NCBI GenBank assembly: GCA_022606425.2
Contig: JAHDVF020000432.1
Span: 586,889 to 650,888, forward strand
Length of the DNA stretch: 64,000 bases
DNA from: Lepidostoma basale
Taxonomy: Eukaryota > Arthropoda > Insecta > Trichoptera > Lepidostomatidae
Direction: 5' to 3'
The position numbers and the translations under genes are program-made. Shown here piece by piece: positions 1 through 25,850 of the stretch; position 1 is the stretch's first letter; each line of letters begins with the position of its first letter. Under the pieces are notes generated by a model that saw nothing but the letters and a program-made list of their open reading frames with translations, was not told the origin of the DNA and searched no databases.

Positions 1-380
1 CAATTCACGATGCCAATGTGATTAAATTGAAATTTAAAAAAAATAAATTTTGCAATATGTGGGAAAATCAAAATAATTCAAAATTCTACTCGAATATATC
101 TTCAGCATAATAGATAAAATAATACTTCTCGGAATATCCGGTTTATGGTAAAAATATATAAAATTTCGACTTTTTTTTTTAAATTTCATTTAATTATAAA
201 GGAAAATACGCAAAAAAAAACTTATACGACTGGCCAGCCCCTTGCTGTCGAGCGAATGGATGCAAAAAGCGGTATAATATGCAGCCTAGTAACTCTAATG
301 CTTAATGTTTTTAATTGAAATTTCTTGGTAGAAATTCATTTTCAATAATGAAAACAAAAAAATAATAATACAAAATTTCT

Positions 381-892
381 TTAACTAACTAACTAACTAA
401 CTAACCATCACGCCATTTCCCCGGAGGGATAGGCAGAGAGGATGGATCGCCACACTGGCCTGTCCTGGCATAACTCTCGGGCTTCCTCTACATTCATACA
501 TCGTACCATGCACGCACGTCGATTGTTCCGACTTCGAATGTGGCCGCCTTTTAGTTATTGATTAATTTGGTCATGCCATGTTTTCCTCGGTCGTCCTCGG
601 CTTCTTTTCCCACTCACGCTGCTTGTGTACAACTTTTAAACCATTCTACTCTCATCCATTCGTTCCATATGTCCAAACCATCTCAGGGATCCTTTTTTAA
701 TTTTATCCATGATGCAGTCATCTGCCTTACATTTCTTTCTTATTTCATCGTTCGGTATTCTATCATACAACGTTTTCCCGCACATTCTTCTTAGTGATCT
801 CATTTCTACGGTGTTTATCCTGCTTTCATCCTTCTTTTGCCAGCTCCAAGCTTCACTTCCATACATGAGAGTTGGCACTAGAACTCCATTGT
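381..892 (-). mobile_element. LINE-A non-LTR retrotransposon, 3' end
   Basis: Reads on the - strand as the C-terminal pol region ([35 protein letters not shown]) and ends in a (GTTA)n tail, seen here as TAAC repeats at 381-404. The 5' part is absent. This is the same family as many copies below; clade unresolved, with the short tandem 3' tail suggesting an RTE-like relative. Confidence 0.85.
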
Positions 893-1021
893 GTATTATT
901 ATGTATTTAGTGTGCTTCTACTTGCGTTTATGCTCCACCGGTTTCGGCAGCTTGCTGCCATCTTCTGGGTCGGCCGGTCGAACATAAACACAAGTGGAAG
1001 CACACTAAATACATAATAATA
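893..1021. repeat. Short foldback (hairpin) element
   Basis: Arms of about 40 bases (TATTATGTATTTAGTGTGCT ... and its reverse complement ending at 1021) surround a GC-rich loop of about 50 bases. It looks like a small foldback MITE. Confidence 0.7.
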
Positions 1022-1681
1022 AAGAAATTTTGTATAATATTTTTTTATGTTTTCATTATTTAACTCTAATGCGTTCCTGGTATTATGTTGATGTATATAA
1101 TATTTTACCTGTACTCAATAGACGCCTTAAACACTTATGCAGTTTGTAATGTCTTTTGAGTAAATAAACAGATATGATTTGATTTAACTCGGAGAATCTA
1201 AAATACAAATATGTTTTTATTCAAAGATTTAAAACTATTCATACTTCACATGGATTAAATATTATACATATATAAAGCTCTATAGAAATACGCACCTTTT
1301 TAAAAAAAAGTTTTTTATAATTTTATGTCGCCATGTTAAAACATTGATATTAGAAAATTCTAGAAAATTTGAGTTTTCATTAATATTACATAATTAAAAT
1401 GAAATATTTCATCATTGTTTGAGCAACATTGAACACAAACATAATTTTTGATGCCACATAAATATTATTTATCGTACGAGCCTCCTATGAAACAGCCATA
1501 AATACACAGGAATATTTCGTTTTCTTGTGTGGCCATATTGAAAACGGTCTCTAGTGACGCCGCAATTTGATCAATTTTGCGGTTGGCCACACTGGGATCT
1601 GTCCGTATTTTATGCTTTAGTTATTTTGTGATATTTGATAACTTTGACATTTAATGACTGCGGTGGACGAAATAACATAAA

Positions 1682-15290
<13,609 letters not shown>

Positions 15291-15344
15291 CTGTGTAAAT
15301 ATTAATTATTAATTGAAGGCTGGTTATTATAAAGGTACTAAGTT

Positions 15345-15424
15345 GTTTTTCCGTCTCTTGTGAACATGCTTTCCAGATTCGGTAACTTGCTCCAATTTCT
15401 CGCCGCTAGCACTTATGTCAAAAT
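15345..15424 (-). mobile_element. LINE-A scrap
   Basis: Reverse complement of the EFVYLGSMFT region (TTCGGTAACTTGCTCCAATT). It marks the first repeat after the ZAD gene stop. Confidence 0.55.
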
Positions 15425-15425
15425 A

Positions 15426-16737
15426 CAGTAAAACTTCGATATAACGGACTAATTGGGGGAAGGGGGTGTCCGTTATAGTTAACCCTTAACGTACCGTGTT
15501 CAAAACAAAACGCTCGCTCCCATGTGGTCAATTCAGTTTACCGCTAACTTTATCTAAATATCAAGCATATGACTCGATGAATCAAAATTTAATTTATGTC
15601 ATCTTGTAGGGAATTTCATTAGGAGTAGATCGATATCTATAACATACGTGGATTATTTGAAAAACATATCATTATTAATTTTTTTCTGGAACCATGCGAT
15701 TTCTGATATGGAATGCGTCACAGCATACGAGCGACTGACACCAAGTATAAACTTGTCTCCGCGCCGCGGCCGGCGGGGCGAGACTTTACGAGATTTTACG
15801 TATGATAAAGGCACCTAGGCAAAATGTATAGTACGTTCAAGACAACGAGTACGTATTAATATTTGTCCCTTTTGGTAAAGTGTTAATATTTTCACAGTTC
15901 TGATATTATTAAGTTGCTAGCTGCGTTTCCGTCCACAGTCGGTATTATTACGTACCTATGAAAAAGGCCAAACATATAATTTATAATACGTTCAAAACAG
16001 CGAGTAAGTATTTGTCACTTTTGATAAAGTTGTAAATATTCGCAAAACAAATTCTACCTTAACACGAATGAAGGTGAGGGCAGTCTTAGATTTTTTTTTT
16101 TTTTGGAATGAAGGAAGTAATTTTTTGCTTTTTTTTTATTACGAAATATTGAGAACACTTCAATGGAGGATTACAATTTTTTTTATAATATTAGGGTCCA
16201 TAGGTTTTAAGAAAATCAACTTTAAATTGGCAGTGGAAACTCAATTGACCACATGGCAACGCGACGGTTAAAAGTCCGTTATATAAAAATAGGTTTAATA
16301 TAAATCAATAAACAATACAAAACACAAACAAAATTCTATTTATTGTCTTTGGACAGTCATCGTGAAGTGATGTTGCTGTTTGATATCGACGCGCTTGCTT
16401 TCGGTAATCCTGCTTTTAAAATGGAATCAAGTTTTGTTTGCACTTTTGAAGTTTGCTGTTTTTTTATAATCAACTCTCTAAAATTACGAAAATGCGTATT
16501 AGATCGTCGAAATGTGATCTTACCACTGATAACTTAATTTTTGTCGGTGTTGCTTCTTCTTCTTCGCTATCTTCACTTCCATCCTTGGCATTATGTCTCA
16601 AATTCTAGTGCTAGATTTATGACGTGATTATCATGGCCGCTAAAAATTGTTTACATGTGGCGACACTTGAGTTTAAGCATGTATAATATTAACAGGACGT
16701 TCGTTAAATAGAGATCCGTTATATCGAGGTTTTTCTG
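15426..16737. mobile_element. pogo-like element with CAGT ends, interrupted
   Basis: The left end CAGTAAAACTTCGATATAAC and the right end, reversed, CAGAAAAACCTCGATATAAC are flanked by TA on both sides. A TTAA element is nested at 15483-16267. No transposase frame was recognised. Confidence 0.75.
15483..16267. mobile_element. TTAA-flanked piggyBac-like element, family 1, copy 1
   Basis: TTAA at 15479-15482 and 16268-16271. A 20-base subterminal inverted repeat (CCATGTGGTCAATTCAGTTT and its partner near the right end) is present. Copies 2 and 3 are at 20148-20928 and 23576-24356. Non-autonomous, about 785 bases. Confidence 0.78.
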
Positions 16738-16739
16738 TA

Positions 16740-17010
16740 GTTCACACATCTTTTTTTCAAATACCATTACTTTAGATTTTGACGCGTTCATCACAAGGTC
16801 ATTTTTATTACGTACTTCGTACATTCTTGATACAAGGACTTGTAGATCGTCCATGTTGTCAGCGATTAAAACAGCGTCGTCTGCATATAGCAAACCGTTG
16901 ATGGGTATATGACATGTGCAAATGTTGAGTAAGTGAGAGAAGTATGTCAGGAAAGAACAGTGTATCCATTCTCTCTGCCTACCCTTCGGAGAGATGGCAA
17001 GATAGTTACA
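16740..17010 (-). mobile_element. LINE-A fragment with RT motif remnant
   Basis: The - strand encodes GLLYADDAVLIADNMDDLQV, the YADD catalytic block, then KSKVMVFEKK; next to it is a separate 3' tail piece. Confidence 0.75.
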
Positions 17011-17039
17011 TATTCTTCTTCTTCTTTTAATAATGATCT

Positions 17040-17560
17040 GTGACACAGAAATCATGTTTCGTCGGATGATGAGGTCCAGCTGTCCTTCCATCTCTTAGGC
17101 GGTCTTCCAGGTGGGCGGTGTCCGGAGGGGATTTCATAAGCGGCTGTATATGCAAGTCTGTCACCATCCATTCGGGCTACATGGTCCCTCCAGTATCTTC
17201 TTCTGGATCTATTCCACTGAATGATATCCTCTATTTCGCAAGTTTTTCTTATGTCTACGTTGCGGACACGGTCTTGGAGAGTTTTTCCCGTAATTGATCT
17301 TAGGACCTTCATCTCCGATGTAGTAGCTTGGTGCGCAGTGTCAGTCCGCGTCTCTACAGCGTACATCATGATAGGTCGCACGCAGGTTTTATAAATTCTG
17401 ATCTTGCTGTCGATACGCATGTGCTTGTTCTTCCAGACCAGATTCTTCAGGCATTCTGACACGGCAGAGGCTTTACTAACTTGTTCTCGCACTTCGGTAT
17501 AAAGGTCATTTTGGCTGCAGATCTCTACTCCCAAATATCTGAAACTCATAAATATTAAGT
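17040..17560 (-). mobile_element. LINE-B fragment, C-terminal pol
   Basis: The - strand encodes [57 protein letters not shown] and [11 protein letters not shown]. It is distinct from LINE-A. Other copies: 25520-25850, 37430-37915, 53190-53600 and 58850-59310. Confidence 0.82.
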
Positions 17561-17569
17561 GGTTTAAAC

Positions 17570-18215
17570 ATAAAACAAAGACAAAAAGAAAAAAAACTGT
17601 TCATTGTTACAAATGTTGGGTGACATCTTTAGGGTGAAGTTGGAACTACACTATATTATTCAATCACTTTTCGCATTTGCACACTTATTGGCTTTTATGT
17701 TTAACACCAATTGGGATCAAAAACTCATTTTAGACTTTTTGTTGTTGTTGATAGTTTACACCTTTGTAATGGCCAGCTTTCGATTGTTGATTTCAACTTC
17801 AAAGTTAGACAATTTAAGACAACTGTTTATAATTTTAAACTGGAATGGTTTAATAAAAAATATTTTGTAATAATTTCACCATTTATTTTGTAATGATATT
17901 TTTTTTAATTGGAAGAATATTTCATTATTAATGATTCTCAAATATTTAGGCTTTGGCTACTAAGATCTTTAAAAAAATAAATGCTAAAAATATATATTTC
18001 ATTATGCGCGAAAGAGACAGGAAAAGACCATCTACCAGATGTGTTCTATCTCTTTTTTTCTTGCTTTGTTCATGGAGCATAGGAGCTTGAAACACTAAAT
18101 TATTGTAAAAAAAAAATAAATGAGTCATCTTTTAGGTAATGACGATTGTTGTTACCATTTCTGTATGTTTTTAATAATATATTGTTTTTGTAGCATTCTA
18201 ACGGATACTACATTT
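17570..18215. other. AT-rich intergenic DNA, no gene seen
   Basis: No supported gene. The stretch at 17697-17745 (AACACCAATTGGGATCAAAA) recurs at 32841, so part is repeat-derived. Confidence 0.5.
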
Positions 18216-18221
18216 TTTTAA

Positions 18222-19474
18222 CCCTTTGGTTACCGGGACTTTTGGAATTATTACACCAAAAAAGCTGCGATTTTAGACAAAGTTTTATTCGTTAAGTTAA
18301 CTACAATATTTTCTTCCTTTTACATCTATTTCGTTTTGGTTCACGCGTTTCGCGAACTAATCTACGTAATTTAAAAAAAATAATACGAGGGTTGTCCGTA
18401 AAATAAGTTTCCCTGTTTTTTTCACAATGAAAACCATTTTTATTTACGAGCAATACATCATTGGAAAGCTTAGACTTTCAGCTATTTTTTTACATAGTCC
18501 CTGTTGACTTTGATGCAGTTATTCATCCGGGTCACCATCTTTTTGATTCCCTGGTCATAAAAGTCTCCCGCCAGGCCGTGAAGGTAGCTCAGAACCTCTT
18601 CTTTCAGCTCCTCTTCGTTTGCAAAATGCGTTCCACCGAGATGTTTATTCAAATCAGGGAAGAGATGGTAGTCATTCGGGGCCAAGTCCGGACTGTATGG
18701 TGGGTGTAGGACGATTTCCTATTCGAATTTCTTAATGAGCGCGGTGGTGAGCATCCTGGGCATCCATCTTGCACAAACCTTAGAATAACCTAAATGTTAT
18801 GTTAGGATCTTGTCTTGCTGAAATCTGGGATCATCTCGCTAAGCTCCCGAACCGTCAGTCTTCAATCTGCCAGCATGAGCGCTTCCACTTTCACAATCGT
18901 TTCGTCACTGACCGATGGCCGTCCGGACCGCTGTTCATCATGGGCATCTGTGCGCCCTTCTTTGAATTCTTTGCACCACTTGCGCACAATTTGAACACTC
19001 ATGCACGTTTCTCCATTCACTTCTGTAAGTTGAGAATGAATTTCCGTCGCCGAATGGCCTTTGGCACAAAAAAAACGAATCACGGAGCGTACTTCACACC
19101 TAGCGGGCAATGCGATCGGAAGCTCCATTCTTTACGGCTGCCAAACTGACACTGAGCGTCGCAGCGAGTTCGGCTGGGTGGGGATGTGGAGGGGGAAGAC
19201 CAAGCTACGATCCGGTGTTGCCGGATCGCACGTAACAGCGATCCGCGCGCCCGTGGCGAACGGTAACTTATTTTATGGACAACCCTCGTAATTTTTCAGT
19301 TTTTTAAAATACCTCCATTTGCATTTTCCCTCCATTAACGTTTTTTTCTCAGTCCTTTAAAAAATTTTAAATATTGGTTTCACTATTATTTAAAACTTCT
19401 TTTATAAATCACGGCTTTGATCCGTCGGATTCGGCACTTCTCGCAAGTGTAGCGAAAGCCCAGAAACCAAAGGG
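18222..19474. mobile_element. piggyBac-like element, family 3, split by a mariner
   Basis: The left end TTAA-CCCTTTGGTTACC and the right end, reversed, CCCTTTGGTTTCTGG form the termini; the right flank is TTAG. A mariner occupies 18386-19288. Confidence 0.7.
18386..19288 (-). mobile_element. mariner-like element, internally deleted, copy 1
   Basis: TA-flanked inverted termini CGAGGGTTGTCC(G/A)TAAAATAA. The - strand keeps the transposase N-terminus with its helix-turn-helix (VRKWCKEFKEGRTDAHDEQR, SGRPSVSDETI) and the end (LAPNDYHLFPDLNKHLGGTH). The middle, including the first two catalytic aspartates, is lost. Confidence 0.88.
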
Positions 19475-19479
19475 TTAGA

Positions 19480-20143
19480 AACTGACCATGTTCTTACATA
19501 CAATGAGGAAGATTATATGGAAAGTAAAGAAGTATCGTCAGGATATAAGTGTGTATTCTCCTTTCTACTTACCTCTACCTCTCCGGAAACTACGCATTTG
19601 TAAATGTAACTCTGGTAAACTTGAGTTATTTTAATATAAGAATAATAATACTATGCCTTATTATGTTTGCGATGCAAATATGGAAATAAAATACCTCGAT
19701 TCATAATATGAAACAAGAAACATTTTTTATGAATCAAAATCTTTTTGGGCATTAATGATTCAAAATTATATTTAGAACACGTAGCAAGAAATTGCATTTT
19801 TTCTTTGACTAAAAAAATCAGAGAAAATTGTGTATAAAACATAGTTTAATTTCAATATCAGATTTCAAATTTGGTATCTCAATGAACATGTCTGTTTATC
19901 TATAATATTAAGTTAAGTATTTTTAGTTGGTTTTGTTCTTCATGTAATGATTGTGTGGTTTTTTATAATTTTTATTGTGGATTACGGACAGAAAATAAAA
20001 ATATAAATAAAAGGTAAAATATATGAAAATTGTATTGCGCAGATTTTTTTGTTAATTCCGTTAATGAAAAGCTGACTATCACTTGAGAGTAAGCATCTCT
20101 CGGCTTTGATATTTTAGAGAAACATTTTGATATTTCAACATTA
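19480..20143. other. AT-rich intergenic DNA, no gene seen
   Basis: No supported coding or RNA gene; short open frames here have no recognisable content. Confidence 0.5.
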
Positions 20144-20147
20144 TTAA

Positions 20148-20928
20148 CCCTTAACGTACCGTGTTCAAAACAAAACGCTCGCTCCCATGTGGTCAATTCA
20201 GTTTACCGCTAACTTTATCTATAAATATCAAGCATATGACTCGATGAATCAAAATTTAATTTATGTCATCTTGTAGGGAATTTCATTAGGAATAGATCGA
20301 TATCTATAACATACATGGATTATTTGAAAAACATATCATTATTAATTTTTTTCTGGAAGCATGCGATTTCTGATATAGAATGACGAGACAGCATATGAAC
20401 AACTGACACCAAGTATGAACTTGTCTTGCCCCGCCGCGCCGTGGCGCTATAATTTTACGTATGATAAAGGCACCTAGGCAAAATGTATACTACGTTCAAG
20501 ACAACGAGTACGTATTTATATTTATCCCTTTTGGTAAAGTGTTAATATTTTCACAGTTCTGATATTATTAAGTTGCGTGCTGCGTTTCCGTCCACAATCG
20601 GTATTATTACGTATGAGAAAAGGCCAAACATATAATTTATAATACGTTCAAAACAGCGAGTAAGTATTTGTCACTTTTGATAAAGTTGTAAATATTAGCA
20701 AAACAAATTCTACCTTAACACGAATAAAGGTGAGGGCAGTCTTAAAAAATATATTTTTTTGGGATGAAGGAAGTAATTTTTTGCTTTTTTTTATTTATTA
20801 TGAAATATTGAGAACACTTCAATGGAGGATTACAATTTTTTTATTATAATATTAGGGTCTATAGGTTTTAAGGAAATCAACTTTAAATTGGCAGTGGAAA
20901 CTGAATTGACCACATGGCAACGCGACGG
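20148..20928. mobile_element. TTAA-flanked piggyBac-like element, family 1, copy 2
   Basis: Same sequence as copy 1. The left flank is TTAA (20144-20147) but the right flank reads TTTA, so one target copy is mutated. Confidence 0.76.
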
Positions 20929-20936
20929 TTTACTGT

Positions 20937-21425
20937 TTGAATAAAAAACTTTGTCATAAATATCACAATAGAGACGAAGATGCAAATTGGAAACAGAATA
21001 TGGTGATCAAGGTGTTTACAGGACTTATGACCTGTCATTGGTTGGGTTACCGCACGCTTTATGTAATACAACATTCCCCATTCCACCTTTTTTCTTGTGA
21101 CCACCATGTCTGACAAATTTTTGGAAGTTGTATATATGTTAATATGTAACACCAAACTTCACATGTTAGTTTCAATCTACACACTAGCGCCATCTATGAA
21201 GATTAGATTTAAGCATTAAGCAGAAGATCTTTTTATTAACGCAATGTGAAAGGCTACCGCCATTAACACATGGTGGTCTTTTTTGAGAAAGGGTGGAATG
21301 GGGAATGTACATTACATTAAGCGTGCGCTTAACCCAACCAATGACAGGTCATAAGTCTTGTAAACACCTCGATCACCATATTTTGTTTCCAATTTGCATC
21401 TTTGTCTCTATTGAGATACAATTAA
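20937..21425. repeat. Foldback family F2, full copy
   Basis: Arms at about 20960-21090 and 21290-21415 are inverted (AACCCAACCAATGACAGGTC in one, its complement in the other). Single arms or partial copies lie at 41560-41965 and 51695-51915. Confidence 0.75.
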
Positions 21426-21780
21426 TCCTTGAATTGATAACCCGCAATGGGTTAATAAAATCCAGTATTCGTCTACAAGTATTTGTATACATTCAAAATG
21501 TTGTAAAAATAAATATCACAATTGATTATGTCGCGACAGCTGTTTCCCTAATCGATGTTAGCATCGTCAGGTCTTACAATCAACTAAAAATACAGCAGAA
21601 TAGTTTATACACGAAATTAGTGTAAAAAAACTACACTAATTTTGTGTATAAACTTAAGTCTTTTTGATGTATTTTTAGTTGATTGTAAGACCTGACGATG
21701 CTAACGTCACTTAGCGAAACAACTGTCGTGACATAATATAATCAATTGTGATATTTATAACAAAGTTTTGTTATTTAAAC
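21426..21780. repeat. Foldback family F3
   Basis: Inverted arms around 21610-21650: TTTTTAGTTGATTGTAAGAC with CTGACGATGCTAACG on the right matches a reversed copy on the left. The loop is AT-rich. Confidence 0.72.
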
Positions 21781-22244
21781 GGTTAATGTTATAATATTCC
21801 TATTTTTTGTTATCCATAAACCTCCGTGGTGAATTTCTTCCTTGTAGAGAGAAACATCTCATTGTATAGGATAGTCATATTTTTTTGTGGTTATATTTAT
21901 GATTTTATAAATTACCAAATAAATTTTTTTCAACAAAAACATTGTCTTTTAAATATTACCGTATCTCCTTTGAAAATAACATACAATTTTTTTCCAAAAA
22001 AGATTCGCGAGCCTAGATTCAACTCACGAATCAGAAGTCAGGTGTTTTGTCAACAGTAATTTAATTAACCAGTAATTAAAATGTCTGTTTTATGGGAATG
22101 ATGTACTTAGGCATTATCAAATGTAATCGCCTCATATAGGCATTACGAAATGTAATTGCCTTACTAAGACATTATTAAATCAAATCAATCAGTTAATTAA
22201 TCAACAGATATTACAAACAGCATAAATGTTTTAGGCATCTATTG

Positions 22245-23290
22245 AGTCTCTTCTTCTTCTTCTTTTTGTCTTGTCACCTCCGTGGTGCAAAGGGCCTCAA
22301 GGAATCTTCTCCACTCGACCATTGCATGCCTGATGCCTAACATCATTCCAAGTGAGGCCTGCTGTCTTAACCTCGTCCTGCAGGGTTCTACTCCAGGTGG
22401 CCCTAGGTCTGCCTCGCTTTCTCTTTCCCCCCATAGGGGACCAGTCTAGTGCGCTAGGGATGCGCAAAACGACTCATCTCAGGGATCTGATCTGAACGAA
22501 TCGCTCAGTAAAGTGAGTGACTCTTTGAGTCGACTCACGACTCGCTGAGATGAGTCGTTTTGCAAAGTGAGCCGACTCTTTTTAACGATCCACGGTTCAC
22601 AATTGGTGACTGAAAAAATTATTGGTGACCTTTTTTTTTTTTTTTGCTCCTCGGCCAAAAATTTTAGTTTCGATTGCCGGAAAAAATTATTGGTGACCTT
22701 TTTTTTTTTTTTTGCTCCTCGGCCAAAAATTTTAGTTTCGATTGCCGGACAAAATTATTGGTGACCTTTTTTTTTTTTTTTTTTGCTCCTCACTTTTTTT
22801 TTTTGCTCCTCGGTCAAAAATTTTAATTTCGATTACCAAAAAAAATTATTGATGACCTTTTTTTTTTTTTTTTTGCTCCTCGACCAAAAACTTTTGATTT
22901 CGATTGCCGAAAATGAATCGGCTCACTTTGTTGAGCGAAACGAGCGAAAACTCAGATCCCTAAACAGCTCACTAAAAAGAGTCGAACGATTCACCAAACG
23001 GATCATTGAGCTGCCGCTCTTTTTTTAAGGATCATCGCTCAACCGCTCACCAAAGTGAGTCGACTCTTTGAGTCGACTCGTGAGCGGATCGCACATCCCT
23101 ATAGTGCGCCCTAAGCGATGCAGGCTGGGTTCCGTCTCAGAGTGTGACCGATCCACTGCCATTTGCGTCTAGCGACTTGTTCTCTAATAGGCTTTTCGCC
23201 TGCCATGGTCCAGAGAACGGCATTTGACACTGTTTGGGGCCAATAGATTTTGAATATTGAGCGAAGGCACCTATTGAGTACAGGTAAAAT
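22245..23290 (-). mobile_element. LINE-C copy split by a hAT-like element
   Basis: LINE-C 3' sequence at 22245-22454 continues at 23110-23290 ([36 protein letters not shown] on the - strand) with the split exactly at an 8-base duplication. Confidence 0.82.
22455..23101. mobile_element. hAT-like element with internal T-rich tandem repeats
   Basis: Termini TAGGGATGCGC and, reversed, TAGGGATGTGCG. The flanks TAGTGCGC at 22447-22454 and 23102-23109 are a perfect 8-base target duplication inside LINE-C. It contains four to five units of about 70 bases (poly-T, TTGCTCCTCGGCC, TTTCGATTGCCGG) at about 22605-22915. It has no convincing transposase. Confidence 0.85.
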
Positions 23291-23575
23291 ATTATATACA
23301 TTCAACATAATACCAGGAACACATTAGAGATGGTTCGACATTAGGAAGATAAGATGCTTTCTAAAGTCAAGAGTATTTGCCTTCTGAATGTACTTTCACT
23401 AATATGAAAGACTTCAATCTCCGAGGAGACCGTGTTAACAAACTAAACAAATGTAATTGCCTTACTTAGGTATTATCAAATTTAATCGCCTCACTAAAGC
23501 ATTATCAAATGTAATCGCCTTACCAAAGCATTATCACATTTGATAATGCCTTATTAAGGAGAAACAAGAATTTAA

Positions 23576-24356
23576 CCCTTAACGTACCGTGTTCAAAACA
23601 AAACGCTCGCTCCCATGTGGTAAATTCAGTTTACCGCTAACTTTATCTAAATATCAAGCATATGACTCGATGAATCAAAATTTAATTTATTTCATCTTGT
23701 AGGGAATTTCATTAGGAATAGATCGATATCTATAACATACATGGATTATTTGAAAAACATATCATTATCAATTTTTTTCTGGAACCATGCGATTTCTGAT
23801 ATGGAATGCGTCACAGCATACGAGCAACTGACACCAAGTATAAACTTGTCTCCGCGCCGCTTGCCGCGCCGCGGCCGGCGGGGCGAGACTTTACGAGATT
23901 TTACGTATGATAAAGGCACCTAGGCAAAATGTATAGTACGTTCAAGACAACGAGTACGTATTAATATTTGTCCCTTTTGGTAAAGTGTTAATATTTTCAC
24001 AGTATTATTAAGTTGCGTGCTGCGTTTCCATCCACAGTCGGTATTATTACGTACCTATTGAAAAGGCCAAAGATATAATTTATAATACGTTCAAAACAGC
24101 GAGTAAGTATTTGTCACTTTTGATCAAGTTGTAAATATTAGCAAAACAAATTCTACCTTAACACGAATGAAGGTCTTAGAAAATATTTTTTTTGGGATGA
24201 AGGAAGTAATTTTTTGCTTTTTTTTTATTACGAAATATTGAGAACACTTCAATGAAGGATTACAATTTTTTTTATAATATCAGGGTCCATAGGTTTTAAG
24301 AAAATCAACTTTAAATTGGCAGTGGAAACTCAATTGACCACATGGCAACGCGACGG
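23576..24356. mobile_element. TTAA-flanked piggyBac-like element, family 1, copy 3
   Basis: TTAA at 23572-23575 and 24357-24360. Collinear with copies 1 and 2, with small indels. Confidence 0.78.
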
Positions 24357-24794
24357 TTAATAGGGAGTTTTACATAATTGTTCAAGAACAGTAAATAAAA
24401 CACCAGTTTGAACACATTCATTGTATTTTGATATCTAATATTTAAAATAACAATTCAGATAAATTGTGATTTCACAAAATAAAATATTTGCAATCTAAAA
24501 ATAGAACTAAAGTACACATTAAGTGGTAGTAATACTAAAAATATAACAGTACATGCCGAATGTATAACAAATAGTAAAAAATATTTTTCGGTTGCCATTT
24601 TGTTTTGCGGCCATTTTAAAACAAAATATTCAGACATTCTAGATCTTTGGTTCCCAACGGGGACGGTACCACCCTCCAATAGGTCCTGGAGCCGTCCATG
24701 GGGACGGTAGCAGGTCTAGAGGCAAACTGGGGGGCGTTAAGACAGTCAAGGGGGCGCCGTGATCTAATTATTTAAGAAATTAATCATTAAATAC

Positions 24795-25032
24795 TTTGAT
24801 GATGAACCAGAAATAGAGGAAGACCGAGGAAAACGTGGCACGATCAAATAAATCAAATATTGAATGTCGGCCATGTGGCGAGTCAAAGAAATCGACGCGC
24901 GTGCATGCATGACACGATATATGAATATTGAGGAAGCGAGAGAAATATGTCAGGAAAGAAAAGTGTGGCAGTCCATTCTTTCTGCTTACCCCTTCGGTGA
25001 GACAGCGTGATGATTAGTTAGTTAGTTAGTTA
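24795..25032 (+). mobile_element. LINE-A 3' end
   Basis: GGAAGACCGAGGAAAACGTG through TTAGTTAGTTAGTTA, encoding the [14 protein letters not shown] block. Confidence 0.8.
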
Positions 25033-25137
25033 AATACTTTGAAAATACAAATAGACCTTTTTTTCTTGTAAATAAGAATGAAAAAAAATCATTTGTGTTA
25101 AGTATACGTATATTTAATAGAGTTTAGTTATTGTAAC

Positions 25138-25450
25138 AACCCTTATGTATGGAAGTAAAGCTTGGAGTTGGCAAAATAAGGATGAAATTAGGATAAATGA
25201 AGTTTACAATCTTAGATGGTTGGGACACCTCCAGCGAATGGAAGAAGATCGAATCCCAGGGAAGGTTCTCAATACACGACCAGATGGAAAGCGAAGTGTG
25301 GGAAGACCAAAACTGAGGTGGATGAGTGGTGTAGAGGGGTGTTATAAACTGGAGAATGTGGGCGATGGACCGGGGATAGTGGCAAAGAATTCTAGAGGAG
25401 GCTGGGGCTCATAGTGGGCTGTAGTGCCATTGTTGTTGTTGTTGCTGTTA
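25138..25450 (+). mobile_element. LINE-D fragment with GTT-repeat tail
   Basis: Begins like LINE-A (LMYGSKAWSWQNKDEIRIN) but continues [30 protein letters not shown] and ends in (GTT)n, so it is either a fusion or a related family. A second copy is at 40960-41185. Confidence 0.7.
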
Positions 25451-25516
25451 TGGGATAGGGGGCATTTGAAGCTTTTTTCTTGTAAAGGTGGCAGTTATCC
25501 AGAAAAAGTTGGGAAC

Positions 25517-25850
25517 CTTCTTCTTCTTCCTTATTGTAGACCTATGTGGTCTGTTCTCCAGAGTGTTGCTCCTCCTGTGATATAGATTCCCAGCTGTCCT
25601 TTCATCTTTTAGGAGGTCTTCCACGAGGACGAGTCCCATGAGGTTGATTATGCAATGCAATATAGGGGAGTCTGGTGGTGTCCATTCTTTGAACATGACC
25701 GTACCAGTCCCTTTTTCGCTGTCTGCTCCATCTTATAATATCCTCAACCTCACATATCTCTCTTATTCTGGTGTTCCTCACGCGATCCTTCAGTGTCTTG
25801 CCTGCCATCTTCATTTCGGAAGTCTGTACGGAAACTTGTTTGGTCCAAGT
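25517..25850 (-). mobile_element. LINE-B 3' fragment
   Basis: The - strand encodes [40 protein letters not shown] and [11 protein letters not shown]. Confidence 0.8.

Larger units (their letters stand above)
342..1067. repeat. Inverted-repeat element split by LINE-A and a hairpin
   Basis: About 40 bases at 342-382 (AATAATGAAAAC ... CAAAATTTCTTT) recur in reverse complement at 1021-1067. The space between holds a LINE-A 3' end and a 130-base hairpin, so an older inverted-repeat element seems to have received later insertions. Family unknown. Confidence 0.55.

Noticed and set aside
22567..23028. Open frames through poly-T units (Phe-rich proteins)
   Set aside because: They arise from the T-rich tandem repeat inside a hAT-like element and carry no protein features.
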